A stretch of 64,000 nucleotides of DNA from Chryseolinea soli (GTDB taxonomy: Bacteria > Bacteroidota > Bacteroidia > Cytophagales > Cyclobacteriaceae): NCBI RefSeq assembly GCF_003589925.1, contig NZ_CP032382.1:1488001-1552000 (forward strand), read 5' to 3'. Of this stretch, positions 27,813 through 37,375 are shown piece after piece; the first letter of the stretch is position 1, and every line of letters starts with the position of its first letter. Both the position numbers and the translations under genes were made by a program. The notes below the pieces were generated by a model. That model searched no databases. It was given only the letters and a program-made list of their open reading frames with translations, and had not been told where the DNA came from.

Positions 27813-28236
27813 TGATATAAACGGTTATTTGACTAGAACTCGAGGACTGCAATGCGACATTTGAAAACGTTGTGGGCTTGCCCACCTGGCAATTGTCGAC
27901 ATCCAAATAAAAACCACACTCCTTCGACTGCAGTTTGGGGGTTAATTCATACTGAATGCTAAGCGTATCCCTTCGGGTGTCATTTTGAAATATCAGAATT
28001 GTCTTGTTCTGCTTTCTGGTCAGGGGTAGCCCTGCATGGAGGTCGTAGATTGGAATTTCCTTCCCGGGTTGTTCGCCATCCATTCCATATACCGATGTGT
28101 ACTGGCGATCGTTGGCGAAATAGACAAAGGCCACAAACGGGTCCTCCGAAAAGCACGAGCGCCTGCACCCGGAAAAAGTAAGCAGGTATGACAAAAAAAC
28201 AACACTCAGTAAGATACTGACGATCCTCATTCTCAT
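27805..28236 (-). CDS. Small lipoprotein, DUF6452-like
   Basis: A 143-residue protein with a lipoprotein signal peptide ending LLTFSGC, so the mature N-terminus is a lipidated cysteine. The rest is a predicted beta-rich domain with LSIQYELTPKLQSKECGFYL, whose Cys pairs with others in RRSCF and DNCQV. The arrangement fits DUF6452, a family usually found beside DUF6048 barrels; here the two genes overlap by 8 bases. It begins 34 bases after sucB. No function is known. Confidence 0.62.
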   Translation of the reverse strand: MRMRIVSILLSVVFLSYLLTFSGCRRSCFSEDPFVAFVYFANDRQYTSVYGMDGEQPGKEIPIYDLHAGLPLTRKQNKTILIFQNDTRRDTLSIQYELTPKLQSKECGFYLDVDNCQVGKPTTFSNVALQSSSSSQITVYIND

Positions 28237-28270
28237 ACCTGCTTCTTATCTGATAGACAACTTAAATCAA

Positions 28271-29824
28271 TTAAACACCGAGGATCAATCTTCCCGGGTC
28301 TTCCATCATCTCCTTCACCCGCACCAGGAAGCTCACCGACTCGCGACCGTCTACAATGCGGTGGTCATACGATAAGGCTACATACATGATCGGGCGGATC
28401 ACGATCTCACCGTTCTTCACCACCGGGCGCTCCACGATGTTGTGCATACCTAAGATCGCCGATTGCGGCGGGTTCAGGATGGGCGTTGAAAGCATAGAGC
28501 CAAACACACCGCCGTTGGTGATCGAGAAGGTTCCCCCCGTCATTTCCTCGATGGAAAGTTTTCCGTCACGGCCTTTCGTGGCCAGGCGCACCACTTCGCT
28601 CTCGATCTGGTTGAAGCTAAGGGCTTCCGCATTGCGGATCACCGGCACCACCAAACCTCTCGGCGTAGACACCGCGATGGATACATCGCAGTAGTCATGA
28701 TAAATGATCTCGTCGCCGTTGATCGACGCGTTCACTGCGGGGAACTCTTTCAAGGCGGCACACACGGCCTTGGTGAAGAAGGACATGAAGCCCAGGCCGA
28801 CACCATATTTTTCCTTGAATTGATCTTTGTACTTCGAACGCAAGTCCATGACCGGCTTCATGTCCACCTCGTTGAACGTGGTCAGCATGGCGGTTTCATT
28901 TTTCACCGATACCAATCGCTTGGCGATGGTCTTGCGCAGTGATGTCATTTTTTCGTTGCGCACATTGCGTCCTCCACCGGAAGCAATCACCGGCGGGGCC
29001 AATGGCGCTTTGGTCTCTGCGGGCTTTCCTGCCGTGGCCGCAGGGGCCTGGGCTTTCTGAGCATTTTGCGCGTCGGTCTGTGTGATTCTTCCGCCTACAC
29101 CGGTTCCGGAAACCTGGTTGGCTGGAATACCTTTTTCATCCAGGATCTTTGCCGCCGTGGGCGAAGGATGACCGGCAGCATACGTTTTGTCGCCCGCTAC
29201 CGCAGCAGTAGCCACGGCAGGTTGTGTTGCTGCTGCCCCATTCGAAGCGGCTGCACCGTCGGTGATCTCAATTCTGCAAATGAGACCGCCTATGGGGAGC
29301 GTTGTCTTTTCCTTGGCTACGATGCGCAGGATGCCCGTGGCTTCAGCAGGCAATTCAAAAGTGGCTTTGTCGGATTCCACTTCGGCAATGACTTCGTCCA
29401 ACTTCACCAGGTCGCCGTCTTTTTTCAGCCAGGTCGAAATGGTCACCTCCGTGATGGACTCGCCCACGGTGGGCACTTTCATTTCTTTCACACCGCCGGC
29501 TTTCTTGGGTTCGGCTGGTGCCTGGGCTGCAGGCGCTGCTGCCGGTGGGGCCGCAGGTTGTGCTGGTGCAGGACTTGCTGCCGTGGCGCCCGAAGGTTCC
29601 ACTTCGCAGAGGAGGCCGCCGATGGGAACCGTCTCGCCTTGTTGTTTGATGATCTTCAATACCCCGGCACTGGGCGCCGTGAGCTCGAAGGTTGCTTTAT
29701 CCGACTCCAGTTCGGCAATCACTTCATCCAACTTCACCACATCGCCGTCTTTTTTAAGCCAGTTCGCGATGGTCACTTCCGTGATGGACTCGCCGACTGT
29801 GGGCACTTTTATTTGAATAGCCAT
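28271..29824 (-). CDS. sucB: 2-oxoglutarate dehydrogenase E2 (dihydrolipoyl succinyltransferase), two lipoyl domains
   Basis: Core subunit of the oxoglutarate dehydrogenase complex, transferring the succinyl group to CoA. The 517-residue protein has two lipoyl domains, with lysines at about residues 43 and 153, each in ESDKATFE, joined by an Ala/Pro linker. A peripheral-subunit-binding domain follows ([15 protein letters not shown]), then the catalytic domain with the active site [12 protein letters not shown]. The order and adjacency to sucA support succinyl rather than acetyl transfer. Two lipoyl domains are unusual for a succinyltransferase, which normally has one and about 400 residues; the near-identical sequences suggest internal duplication. 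Confidence 0.93.
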   Translation of the reverse strand: MAIQIKVPTVGESITEVTIANWLKKDGDVVKLDEVIAELESDKATFELTAPSAGVLKIIKQQGETVPIGGLLCEVEPSGATAASPAPAQPAAPPAAAPAAQAPAEPKKAGGVKEMKVPTVGESITEVTISTWLKKDGDLVKLDEVIAEVESDKATFELPAEATGILRIVAKEKTTLPIGGLICRIEITDGAAASNGAAATQPAVATAAVAGDKTYAAGHPSPTAAKILDEKGIPANQVSGTGVGGRITQTDAQNAQKAQAPAATAGKPAETKAPLAPPVIASGGGRNVRNEKMTSLRKTIAKRLVSVKNETAMLTTFNEVDMKPVMDLRSKYKDQFKEKYGVGLGFMSFFTKAVCAALKEFPAVNASINGDEIIYHDYCDVSIAVSTPRGLVVPVIRNAEALSFNQIESEVVRLATKGRDGKLSIEEMTGGTFSITNGGVFGSMLSTPILNPPQSAILGMHNIVERPVVKNGEIVIRPIMYVALSYDHRIVDGRESVSFLVRVKEMMEDPGRLILGV

Positions 29825-29891
29825 TCCCTTTTGATTTTTTTATTTGAACGATATGTTTTTTTGACGGCCAAGGCCGTGACATGTTTCTGGT

Positions 29892-32624
29892 TTAGATCTC
29901 GAATGCTTTGTTCGCCAATTTCTCTTGTTCCACTTTATGAACTTTAGAGAAACCGGTTGCCGGCGATGCGCTGGCCTTGCGCGATACCACTTCAAACTCC
30001 TGCTTCGGCATCATCCGGAGGATGAACGAATAGGCACCCATGTTGGCAGGTTCTTCCTGTGCCCATACCACCTTGGCGTCCTTGTATTTCTTCAGGACAG
30101 CTTTCAGTTGTTTCTCAGGGAAAGGATACAGTTGCTCGATGCGCACGATGGCCGTGTCTTTTGCTTTGCGCTTCTGCTGTACTTCGGCCAGGTCATAATA
30201 GAGCTTGCCCGAGCAAAGAATAACGCGCTTCACATCTTTCGCCGGTACGCCCGTAGGATCATCCAGCACTTCACTGAAGCTGCCCGACGTGAATTCCTTC
30301 ATCGGTGAAATAACGGCGGGATGTCTCAACAACGACTTGGGTGAGAACACTACGCAGGGTTTACGGAATTGCCACGTCACTTGTCTTCTCAGCAAGTGGA
30401 AGAAGTTCGACGGCGTGGTAGGATTCGACACGATCATGTTGTACTCCGCGGCCAACTGCAGGAACCGCTCCGGGCGACAGCTGGAGTGCTCAGGTCCCTG
30501 ACCTTCGTAGCCGTGCGGCAGCAACATCACGAGACCGTTCATCCGTTGCCACTTCGATTCGGCAGAAGAAAGGAACTGATCGATGATCACTTGCGCACCG
30601 TTCACGAAGTCACCAAATTGTGCTTCCCATAACACCAATGCACTGGGTGAAGACATGGCATAACCATACTCAAATCCCAACACACCAAATTCAGACAACA
30701 ACGAGTTGTAGATCTTGAATTTCGTCTGGGTCTTGTCGATGTTGTCGAGGCCGCAATACGGCTCGTTTGTATTCGCGTCGAAGAAATAGGCGTGACGGTG
30801 CGAGAACGTGCCGCGGCGAACATCCTGACCCGACATACGCACCGGCGTCTTCTCGGTCAGCAACGAGCCGTAGGCTAACAATTCTGCTTCAGCCCAGCCC
30901 AGCACTTTCGTTTCAAAGAAAGCCGCCTGACGGTCCTTCAACAGTTTTTCGATTTGTTTCAACGGCTTGAAGCCTTCGGGGATCGTCGCCAGCGCTTTGC
31001 CAACTTTCTCGATCACACTTTCCTTAACACCGGTTTCGGGGGATTTATCAAAATCTTCCGGGGTTGCCCAACGCATTTGTTCCCACTCCGCTTCGATCTT
31101 CTGAGGCTTGTAGGGAAGCGGCTTCTGTTTCACTTCATTCAACCGGTCTTGCAACTGGTTTCTGAAATTCTTGTCCATCTCATCCGCCAACGCCGCATCC
31201 ACATCGCCACGCTCTACCAATTTCTTTACGTAGATCTCGCGGGGATTCTCGTGCTTGGCGATGATGTTGTATAATTTCGGTTGCGTGAACTTGGGCTCAT
31301 CGCTCTCGTTGTGACCGTGACGACGGTAGCACAACAAGTCAATAAAAATATCTTGTCCGAATTTCTGACGGTATTCCACCGCGAGTTTCGCTGCAAAGCT
31401 CACCGCTTCTGCATCGTCACCATTCACGTGCAGCACGGGGGCGTCTACGATCTTGGCCAGGTCTGTACAGTAAATGCTGGTACGGGCATCGTCATAGTCG
31501 GTCGTGAAACCAACTTGGTTGTTGATCACGAAGTGGATCGTTCCACCGGTGGTGTAGCCGGGCAAGCCCGACATTTGCAACAGCTCGTACACAATGCCTT
31601 GTCCGGCCACGGCGGCGTCGCCGTGGATGAGGATGGCCATGCCTTTGGAAAGGTCTCCTTTGTATTCGTCGTCGATCTGGCCACGGGTGTAGCCAATCAC
31701 CAACGGGTCAACCGCTTCCAGGTGGGAAGGGTTGGGTGTTAATTTCAGATAGATCTTCTTGCCGGAAGGCGTGTTGATGTGGCTTGAATAGCCCAGGTGA
31801 TATTTGACGTCGCCGTCGCCCATGGTTTGCTCGGGGCTGACGTTGCCTTCAAACTCGGTGAAGATCTGTTCGTAGGTTTTGCCGAGGATGTTCGACAACA
31901 CGTTCAGACGGCCGCGGTGGGCCATGCCGATCACCACTTCCTTCACATCCAGCTCTGCCGCTTTGTTGATGATGGTTTGCAGGGCGGGGATGGTGTTTTC
32001 GCCACCTTCCAGGGAGAAGCGTTTTTGTCCCAGGAATTTCGTGTGCAAGAAGTTTTCGAACACCACCGCTTCATTGAGCTTGGTGAGGATACTTTTCTTT
32101 TCGTCGATGCTGGGATTATAGGTGTAGTATTGTTGTTCGCATTTCTGGAAGAACCACGAGCGCACTTCGTCGTTGCGGATGAAGTTGTATTCAAAACCGA
32201 TCGGGCCGAGGTATACGGCCTTCAGTTTTTCGATGATCTTGCGCAGGGTGGCGCGGCCCATGCCGATTTCGGCGCCCACGTCAAACTCGGTGTCCAGGTC
32301 GGCATCGGTGAGGCCCACGTTGGTGTGGTCGAAGTTCACCTGGTGGTTTCTGCGTTCGCGAACGGGGTTGGTTTTGGATTTCAGGTGACCGAACGAGCGG
32401 TACACGAAGATCAGGTTTCGTACCTGCGTTTCCTTTAAGGAGAGGGAATCGTCGCCTCCTTTGGGACCGTGGCCGTTTTCGCCATAGCGCTGATTGGAGA
32501 AGTCGTATCCCTCAAAAAACTTCTGCCAGGTTAAATCGACGCTGCTAGGGTCCTTTTTGTAATTTTGGTAGAGTTGGTCCAGATAACCAACGTCTGCATT
32601 GCTGATGTATGAATAATTATCCAT
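29892..32624 (-). CDS. sucA: 2-oxoglutarate dehydrogenase E1
   Basis: Thiamine diphosphate enzyme decarboxylating 2-oxoglutarate in the TCA cycle. The 910-residue protein starts MDNYSYISNADVGYLDQLYQNY, with the N-terminal helix that binds the complex. GMAHRGRLNVLSNILGK, IHGDAAVAGQGIVYE and CYRRHGHNESDEP are the ThDP-binding landmarks and LPHGYEGQGPEHSS lies in the transketolase-like C-terminal part. The frame extends 13 codons further, but 32624 is the conserved start. It leads the operon with sucB (67 bases downstream), two outer-membrane protein genes and lpd. A good promoter is visible at 32644-32674. Confidence 0.96.
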   Translation of the reverse strand: MDNYSYISNADVGYLDQLYQNYKKDPSSVDLTWQKFFEGYDFSNQRYGENGHGPKGGDDSLSLKETQVRNLIFVYRSFGHLKSKTNPVRERRNHQVNFDHTNVGLTDADLDTEFDVGAEIGMGRATLRKIIEKLKAVYLGPIGFEYNFIRNDEVRSWFFQKCEQQYYTYNPSIDEKKSILTKLNEAVVFENFLHTKFLGQKRFSLEGGENTIPALQTIINKAAELDVKEVVIGMAHRGRLNVLSNILGKTYEQIFTEFEGNVSPEQTMGDGDVKYHLGYSSHINTPSGKKIYLKLTPNPSHLEAVDPLVIGYTRGQIDDEYKGDLSKGMAILIHGDAAVAGQGIVYELLQMSGLPGYTTGGTIHFVINNQVGFTTDYDDARTSIYCTDLAKIVDAPVLHVNGDDAEAVSFAAKLAVEYRQKFGQDIFIDLLCYRRHGHNESDEPKFTQPKLYNIIAKHENPREIYVKKLVERGDVDAALADEMDKNFRNQLQDRLNEVKQKPLPYKPQKIEAEWEQMRWATPEDFDKSPETGVKESVIEKVGKALATIPEGFKPLKQIEKLLKDRQAAFFETKVLGWAEAELLAYGSLLTEKTPVRMSGQDVRRGTFSHRHAYFFDANTNEPYCGLDNIDKTQTKFKIYNSLLSEFGVLGFEYGYAMSSPSALVLWEAQFGDFVNGAQVIIDQFLSSAESKWQRMNGLVMLLPHGYEGQGPEHSSCRPERFLQLAAEYNMIVSNPTTPSNFFHLLRRQVTWQFRKPCVVFSPKSLLRHPAVISPMKEFTSGSFSEVLDDPTGVPAKDVKRVILCSGKLYYDLAEVQQKRKAKDTAIVRIEQLYPFPEKQLKAVLKKYKDAKVVWAQEEPANMGAYSFILRMMPKQEFEVVSRKASASPATGFSKVHKVEQEKLANKAFEI

Positions 32625-32643
32625 GATTATTTTTGAAAGCCAA

Positions 32644-32674
32644 CAAATGTAGAGAAGTGCCATAAGATTAAAAA
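32644..32674 (-). promoter_or_regulatory. sucA promoter, Bacteroidota type
   Basis: On the minus strand TACATTTG (32651-32644) matches TAnnTTTG exactly; TTTT at 32674-32671 lies 19 bases upstream (3 of 4 match to TTTG). The -7 box ends 19 bases before the sucA start. Confidence 0.6.
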
Positions 32675-32740
32675 ATTGAATAATCGCGTAAACGAATACT
32701 TAACTATTTTCCTTCCTTTCAACCCCATTAGGCGCCGATC

Positions 32741-32771
32741 ATTGCCAAAACGGAAAAAAAACTTAACTTTG
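32741..32771 (+). promoter_or_regulatory. rpsP promoter, Bacteroidota type
   Basis: ATTG at 32741-32744, 19 bases, then TAACTTTG at 32764-32771, an exact -7 match. The box lies 53 bases before rpsP, in the divergent gap shared with sucA. Confidence 0.65.
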
Positions 32772-32824
32772 CGGTCTTTAAAAAAAATACAGGACGAGTT
32801 CCACTATTTTAAACTGACACAGTA

Positions 32825-33373
32825 ATGGTTAAAATCAGATTGGCCCGCAGAGGCCGCAAGAAACTGGCGATGTACGATGTAGTCGTAGCCGATGCCAGAG
32901 CACCACGCGATGGTCGCTTCATTGAAAAGATCGGGACTTACAATCCCCTCACCACTCCCGCTTCCATTGACCTGAATGATGAAAAAGCATTCAAATGGTT
33001 GATGAATGGCGCTCAGCCTTCCGACACGGTGAAAGCCATGCTTTCCTACCGTGGCATCATGCTGAAAAAACACCTCCAAATCGGTGTCATCAAAGGTGCG
33101 ATCACCCAAGAGCAAGCCGATGCGAAATTGGCCGACTGGCTGAAGAGCAAGGAAGCTAAGATCGAAGCCAAGAGAACTAAAGTTTCCGCTTCCAAGGAAG
33201 AAAGTGCGAAAGCCCGCAAGGCTGCCGAAACCAAGATCCGCGAAGCCCGCGCTGAAGCGATCCGCCAAAAGGCGAAGGTTGCCGAAGAAGCTGCTGCTGC
33301 CGCCGCCGCACAACCTGCTGCTGCCGCTGCCGAAAACGAAGCTCCGGCCGCAGAAGCTACCGAACAAGCTTAA
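32825..33373 (+). CDS. rpsP: 30S ribosomal protein S16 with long C-terminal extension
   Basis: Small-subunit assembly protein. Residues 1-85 are the normal S16 domain ([25 protein letters not shown] start, with [14 protein letters not shown] following). The remaining ~95 residues are a charged helix rich in Lys, Glu and Ala, ending in poly-Ala and [15 protein letters not shown]16 is about 80-90 residues in most bacteria; this long form is usual in Bacteroidota. First gene of the rpsP-rimM-trmD-rplS run, separated from rimM by a strong hairpin. Confidence 0.95.
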   Translation: MVKIRLARRGRKKLAMYDVVVADARAPRDGRFIEKIGTYNPLTTPASIDLNDEKAFKWLMNGAQPSDTVKAMLSYRGIMLKKHLQIGVIKGAITQEQADAKLADWLKSKEAKIEAKRTKVSASKEESAKARKAAETKIREARAEAIRQKAKVAEEAAAAAAAQPAAAAAENEAPAAEATEQA

Positions 33374-33391
33374 TTTTAAATTGATCATTCC

Positions 33392-33428
33392 AAATGCCAA
33401 TGTGTTCCCACGCATTGGCATTTTTATT
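33392..33428 (+). terminator. Hairpin terminator or attenuator between rpsP and rimM
   Basis: AAATGCCAATG at 33392-33402 pairs with CATTGGCATTT at 33413-33423 and the stem extends two more pairs inward; five T and an ATTT follow. It would end most rpsP transcripts before rimM and allow ribosomal protein output to exceed that of the RNA-modifying enzymes. Confidence 0.8.
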
Positions 33429-33436
33429 TCCCCACC

Positions 33437-33949
33437 ATGGACATCGAAGAATGCTTTAAGATCGGCTTCATCCTGAAACCCCACGGCCTGAAAGGCGAGG
33501 TGACGGTTTCGCTGGACGACGAAGCTCCCGAAAATCTCGCGGAGCTGAAAGCCCTCTTTGTGGAGAAGGACAACCGCCTGGTACCCTATTTTGTACAAAC
33601 CGCCTCGGTGCACCAGGCAAAGGCCCTTATCAAATTCGAGGACGTCGACACGGTGGAGGAGGCTGGCAAAATTGCCAAACGCGCGCTCTATGTTCAAAAG
33701 TCGCTGCGCCCGAAGTCGGCGCGGGGTGAGTTTTATAGCGACGAGATCATTGGCTTTGAGGTTTGGGATGAAGAAACCGGCTTGCTGGGCAAGGTCGCCG
33801 AAGTGCAGCCGGGTGCCAATCCGCTTATCGTGGTCGATCGGGAACTGGGCGAGGTGCTGATTCCTGTGAACGGTCCCTTCATCGCGAGCATTAACAAGGG
33901 CAAAAAGCGCATCACCGTGAATCTTCCGGAAGGATTTTTGGATATTTGA
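33437..33949 (+). CDS. rimM: 16S rRNA processing protein RimM
   Basis: Assembly factor for the head of the 30S subunit; binds S19. The 170-residue protein has the N-terminal RimM barrel ([19 protein letters not shown]) and the C-terminal PRC-barrel domain ([15 protein letters not shown] to [15 protein letters not shown]). Length is normal. trmD starts 2 bases after its stop. Confidence 0.95.
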   Translation: MDIEECFKIGFILKPHGLKGEVTVSLDDEAPENLAELKALFVEKDNRLVPYFVQTASVHQAKALIKFEDVDTVEEAGKIAKRALYVQKSLRPKSARGEFYSDEIIGFEVWDEETGLLGKVAEVQPGANPLIVVDRELGEVLIPVNGPFIASINKGKKRITVNLPEGFLDI

Positions 33950-33951
33950 CC

Positions 33952-34632
33952 ATGCACATCGACATCCTCACGTGTCTTCCCAAGCTCATTGAAAGCCCGT
34001 TCTCGGACTCGATCCTGAAACGCGCCCAGGCCAAGGGGTTGGTCACGGTCAACATCATCGACCTGCGCCAATACGCTACCAACAAACACCGGACAACCGA
34101 CGACTACGCGTTTGGCGGCGGTGCCGGCATGGTGATGATGATCGAACCCATCGACAACTGCCTGACCGAACTCAAGTCCCAACGAACCTACGACGACATT
34201 ATTTATATGAGCCCCGACGGCCAGCGCCTGTCGCAGCCCCTGGCCAATGAACTGAGCCTGAAAAAGAACCTCATTTTGCTCTGTGGTCATTATAAGGGGG
34301 TGGACGAGCGGGTGCGGGAACACCTGATCACCCGCGAGATCAGCATTGGCGACTACGTTCTTTCCGGCGGCGAGCTGGCCGCGGCCGTGGTGGCCGATGC
34401 GGTGGTCCGGCTCATCCCCGGCGTGTTGTCGGACGAGACCTCGGCGCTGAGCGATTCCTTCCAGGACAACCTGATTGCGCCCCCGGTCTATACCCGGCCG
34501 GCAGAGTACAAAGGCTGGAAGGTCCCGGACGTGCTTTTGTCGGGACACCAGGCCCGGATCGAGGAGTGGCGGCACGACCAGGCCCTGGAGCGGACGCAAA
34601 AAAGACGGCCAGAATTGCTTCAAAAGCCTTAA
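33952..34632 (+). CDS. trmD: tRNA (guanine37-N1)-methyltransferase
   Basis: SAM-dependent methyltransferase forming m1G37, which prevents frameshifting. The 226-residue protein has the trefoil-knot SAM site with [13 protein letters not shown] and [17 protein letters not shown], and the dimer motif [13 protein letters not shown] near the start. A TTG two codons earlier overlaps rimM, but the ATG at 33952 ([12 protein letters not shown]) is the normal start. The C-terminal [16 protein letters not shown] helix is complete. Confidence 0.96.
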   Translation: MHIDILTCLPKLIESPFSDSILKRAQAKGLVTVNIIDLRQYATNKHRTTDDYAFGGGAGMVMMIEPIDNCLTELKSQRTYDDIIYMSPDGQRLSQPLANELSLKKNLILLCGHYKGVDERVREHLITREISIGDYVLSGGELAAAVVADAVVRLIPGVLSDETSALSDSFQDNLIAPPVYTRPAEYKGWKVPDVLLSGHQARIEEWRHDQALERTQKRRPELLQKP

Positions 34633-34664
34633 AATCCATTTTTTACAAACATTCTATATCCCAG

Positions 34665-34696
34665 TTTCCTAAGTTTCAATTCTTTCCCTACATTTG
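34665..34696 (+). promoter_or_regulatory. rplS promoter, Bacteroidota type
   Basis: TTTC at 34665-34668 (3 of 4), 20 bases, then TACATTTG at 34689-34696, an exact -7 match, 26 bases before rplS. It allows rplS to be expressed apart from trmD. Confidence 0.6.
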
Positions 34697-34722
34697 CAGT
34701 CCATTTTCAAAACCATCGTGTT

Positions 34723-35076
34723 ATGGCAGATCTGATTAAACTCGTCGAGCAAGAATTTGCGAAAGTCCGTGAGACACAACCCAGCTTCAAGCCTGGTGAT
34801 ACTGTGAACGTTCACGTAAAAATAAAAGAAGGTAACAAGGAGCGCATCCAGCAGTTCCAGGGCACGGTGATCCAACGCCGCGGCACCAACAGCAACGGCG
34901 AGACATTCACCGTTCGCAAGATCTCCAACGGTGTAGGCGTGGAGCGTATCTTCCCCATCGTTTCTCCCTCTATCGACAAGATCGAAGTATTGAAAGAAGG
35001 TAAAGTACGTCGTGCAAAACTGTACTACCTGAAAGGCAAGCAAGGCAAGGCTGCCCGCATCAAAGAGAAGATCTAA
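34723..35076 (+). CDS. rplS: 50S ribosomal protein L19
   Basis: Large-subunit protein at the 30S-50S interface. The 117-residue product has the family motifs [32 protein letters not shown] and [19 protein letters not shown]. Length and start ([14 protein letters not shown]) are normal. It follows trmD in the conserved order but has its own promoter, and a terminator follows. Confidence 0.97.
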   Translation: MADLIKLVEQEFAKVRETQPSFKPGDTVNVHVKIKEGNKERIQQFQGTVIQRRGTNSNGETFTVRKISNGVGVERIFPIVSPSIDKIEVLKEGKVRRAKLYYLKGKQGKAARIKEKI

Positions 35077-35095
35077 TACATCCGAAAATAGTAAG

Positions 35096-35127
35096 AAGCC
35101 ATTCCCATCCGGAGTGGCTTTTTTTGT
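35096..35127 (+). terminator. Terminator after rplS
   Basis: AAGCCATTCC pairs with GGAGTGGCTT (one G-U) around CATCC, followed by seven T. Confidence 0.88.
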
Positions 35128-35197
35128 TTTACGGGTTTATCCTGAGGGGCTGCTGAACACGTTTGAAATGGGCCAAAAACCCCCAAATCAGCTCAAA

Positions 35198-35228
35198 TTA
35201 GCATCCTATTAAATAATTAATAACTTTG
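35198..35228 (+). promoter_or_regulatory. fbaB promoter, Bacteroidota type
   Basis: TTAG at 35198-35201 (3 of 4), 19 bases, then TAACTTTG at 35221-35228 (exact -7 match), 23 bases before the aldolase start. Confidence 0.62.
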
Positions 35229-35251
35229 TCCCCTCGCATAAAAAACCAACT

Positions 35252-36322
35252 ATGGCTAGAAACATCGCTGACCTACTCGGTAAGGACGCAGACTACCTGC
35301 TGAAACACCAAAGTAAAACCATCTCTAAGGATCAACTCCAGGTTCCCAGCCCGGATTTCGTTGACAAAGTCTTTGCTCAATCCAACCGCAGCATCCCCGT
35401 GTTGCGCAACTTACAAGCATTATACGGAACCGGCCGTTTGGCCAACACAGGCTTCGTTTCCATTCTTCCTATCGACCAGGGCATCGAACACAGCGCGGGT
35501 GCGTCTTTCGCGAAGAATCCCATTTATTTCGATCCTGAAAATATTGTGAAGCTCGCCATCGAAGGCGGCTGCAACGGTGTGGCCACTACGTTTGGCGCAC
35601 TGGCCATGGTGGCTAGAAAATATGCCCATAAGATTCCTTTGATCGTGAAGATCAACCATAACGAATTGCTCACTTACCCCAACAAGGCCGACCAGATCAT
35701 GTTCGGTTCCATTGAGGACGCCTGGAACATGGGCGCTGCGGCGGTAGGAGCCACGATCTACTTCGGCTCTGATAATGCTACCCGCCAGATCATTGAAGTG
35801 TCTAAAGCTTTTGAGCGCGCTCACCAGCTTGGTATGGCCACTATTCTCTGGTGCTACACCCGTAACAACGCCTTCAAAAAAGACGGTGTTGACTATCACG
35901 TATCGGCCGACCTTACCGGCCAGGCCAACCACCTTGGCGTGACCATCCAGGCCGACATCATCAAGCAAAAGCTTGCGGAAACCAACGGCGGCTACAAAAT
36001 GCTGAACACCGGCGGAAGCAGCTATGGCAAACTGGACGAAAGAATCTATACGGAGCTCACATCCGATCACCCGATCGACCTGTGCCGCTACCAAGTGTTA
36101 AATTGCTACAACGGCCGCGCCGGCTTGATCAGCTCCGGTGGCGAGTCCAAGGGGGCAAGCGATCTGGCCGATGCTGTGCGCACGGCCGTGATCAACAAGC
36201 GTGCCGGTGGCACCGGGTTGATCTCGGGTCGCAAGGCTTTCCAACGCCCCATGAAAGAAGGCGTGGAGATCCTGAACGCCATCCAGGATATTTACCTCGA
36301 TAAATCGATCGATTTAGCTTAA
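35252..36322 (+). CDS. fbaB: Class I fructose-bisphosphate aldolase, FbaB/DhnA type
   Basis: Schiff-base aldolase splitting fructose 1,6-bisphosphate in glycolysis. The 356-residue protein has the FbaB-type landmarks [26 protein letters not shown] segment ([12 protein letters not shown]), [11 protein letters not shown] with a candidate active-site Lys, and the phosphate-binding [10 protein letters not shown]. It has no zinc ligands of class II aldolases. It stands alone between its promoter and terminator. Close relatives are longer than the archaeal enzymes, as here. Confidence 0.93.
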   Translation: MARNIADLLGKDADYLLKHQSKTISKDQLQVPSPDFVDKVFAQSNRSIPVLRNLQALYGTGRLANTGFVSILPIDQGIEHSAGASFAKNPIYFDPENIVKLAIEGGCNGVATTFGALAMVARKYAHKIPLIVKINHNELLTYPNKADQIMFGSIEDAWNMGAAAVGATIYFGSDNATRQIIEVSKAFERAHQLGMATILWCYTRNNAFKKDGVDYHVSADLTGQANHLGVTIQADIIKQKLAETNGGYKMLNTGGSSYGKLDERIYTELTSDHPIDLCRYQVLNCYNGRAGLISSGGESKGASDLADAVRTAVINKRAGGTGLISGRKAFQRPMKEGVEILNAIQDIYLDKSIDLA

Positions 36323-36338
36323 CGAAATTGTAATTTCA

Positions 36339-36375
36339 GCCGATGAACCTCACCCGTTCATCGGCTTTCTTTTTT
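36339..36375 (+). terminator. Terminator after fbaB
   Basis: GCCGATGAAC at 36339-36348 and GTTCATCGGC at 36356-36365 form a perfect 10-base-pair stem with a 7-base loop, followed by a T-rich tail. Confidence 0.9.
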
Positions 36376-36391
36376 ACTAAATTTTTTAACT

Positions 36392-37234
36392 ATGTCTTGG
36401 TTCAAACGCAGCGATAAAGGAATACTCACTCCCACCGAATCCAAACGCGAAGTGCCCGACGGCCTCTGGTTCAAGTCGCCCGCCGGCAAAATTGTTCACA
36501 CGCGCGAGTTGAAGAACAACGCCTATGTGGTGCCCGATGAAGACTTTCACGTGCGCATTGGCTCGGAAGAATATTTCGAAGTGCTGTTTGACGAAGGCAA
36601 ATACACCGAGTTGGACCCCACCATGGAGTCGGCCGACCCGTTGAAATTCAAAGACACCAAGCCGTATCCGAAGCGCATCAAAGAAAGCCAGGAGAAGTCC
36701 CAGCTGAAAGATGCCGTGCGCACGGCCTATGGCAAAATGAATGGCATCGACATCACCATCGGCTGCATGGACTTCAGTTTCATCGGCGGTTCGATGGGTT
36801 CGGTTGTGGGCGAGAAAATTGCCCGGGCGATGGACCACAGCCTTCAAACAAAAAAACCGTTCCTCATGATCTCCCGCTCCGGCGGCGCGCGCATGATGGA
36901 AGCCGGACTTTCACTGATGCAAATGGCGAAGACATCGGCCAAGATCGCTTTGCTGGATGCTGCCAAAATTCCTTATATCTCCCTGCTGACCGACCCCACT
37001 ACGGGCGGTGTAACGGCATCGTATGCCATGCTGGGCGATTTCAATATTGCCGAACCCGGCGCGCTCATCGGCTTTGCCGGTCCCCGCGTGATCCGTGAAA
37101 CCATTGGCAAGGACCTTCCGAAAGGTTTTCAAAGCGCAGAGTTTGTGTTGGAACATGGCTTTCTCGATTTCATCATCGACCGGCGCAACATGAAAAACCG
37201 CCTCTCTACGTTGCTGCGCATGCTGCAGAACTAG
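36392..37234 (+). CDS. accD: Acetyl-CoA carboxylase carboxyltransferase subunit beta, zinc ribbon lost
   Basis: Forms malonyl-CoA with AccA, the first step of fatty acid synthesis. The 280-residue protein starts [20 protein letters not shown] and contains the crotonase-like core with [36 protein letters not shown] and [15 protein letters not shown]. In E. coli AccD four cysteines bind zinc between residues 27 and 49; here that region reads [18 protein letters not shown] and [12 protein letters not shown], with no cysteine at all. The fold appears kept but metal-free. The same loss seems frequent in Bacteroidota, from memory. No accA is nearby. Confidence 0.94.
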   Translation: MSWFKRSDKGILTPTESKREVPDGLWFKSPAGKIVHTRELKNNAYVVPDEDFHVRIGSEEYFEVLFDEGKYTELDPTMESADPLKFKDTKPYPKRIKESQEKSQLKDAVRTAYGKMNGIDITIGCMDFSFIGGSMGSVVGEKIARAMDHSLQTKKPFLMISRSGGARMMEAGLSLMQMAKTSAKIALLDAAKIPYISLLTDPTTGGVTASYAMLGDFNIAEPGALIGFAGPRVIRETIGKDLPKGFQSAEFVLEHGFLDFIIDRRNMKNRLSTLLRMLQN

Positions 37235-37332
37235 GCGTCCGCAGACGAACGGTTTTATCCCCTTCCGTACACCCCTTCTTTTTTCGCACGCGGATTTGTT
37301 TCTGCATGGGCTTATTTCCTTGTCTAAGGATG

Positions 37333-37347
37333 TGGCACATGGATTGA
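37333..37347 (+). promoter_or_regulatory. TGGCA-N6-TTGA element before the second FtsX permease
   Basis: TGGCA at 37333-37337, six bases (CATGGA), TTGA at 37344-37347, then 28 bases to the ATG, nearly the same distance as for the other permease (29). A sigma-54-like -24/-12 layout with A at the last position. Confidence 0.5.
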
Positions 37348-37375
37348 CCTTGGTGGTACTTGTAAACTTCTCGCT

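Noticed and set aside
36301..36316. 16-base palindrome at the end of fbaB (TAAATCGATCGATTTA)
   Set aside because: It is fully coding and followed by the true terminator; nothing suggests a binding site.
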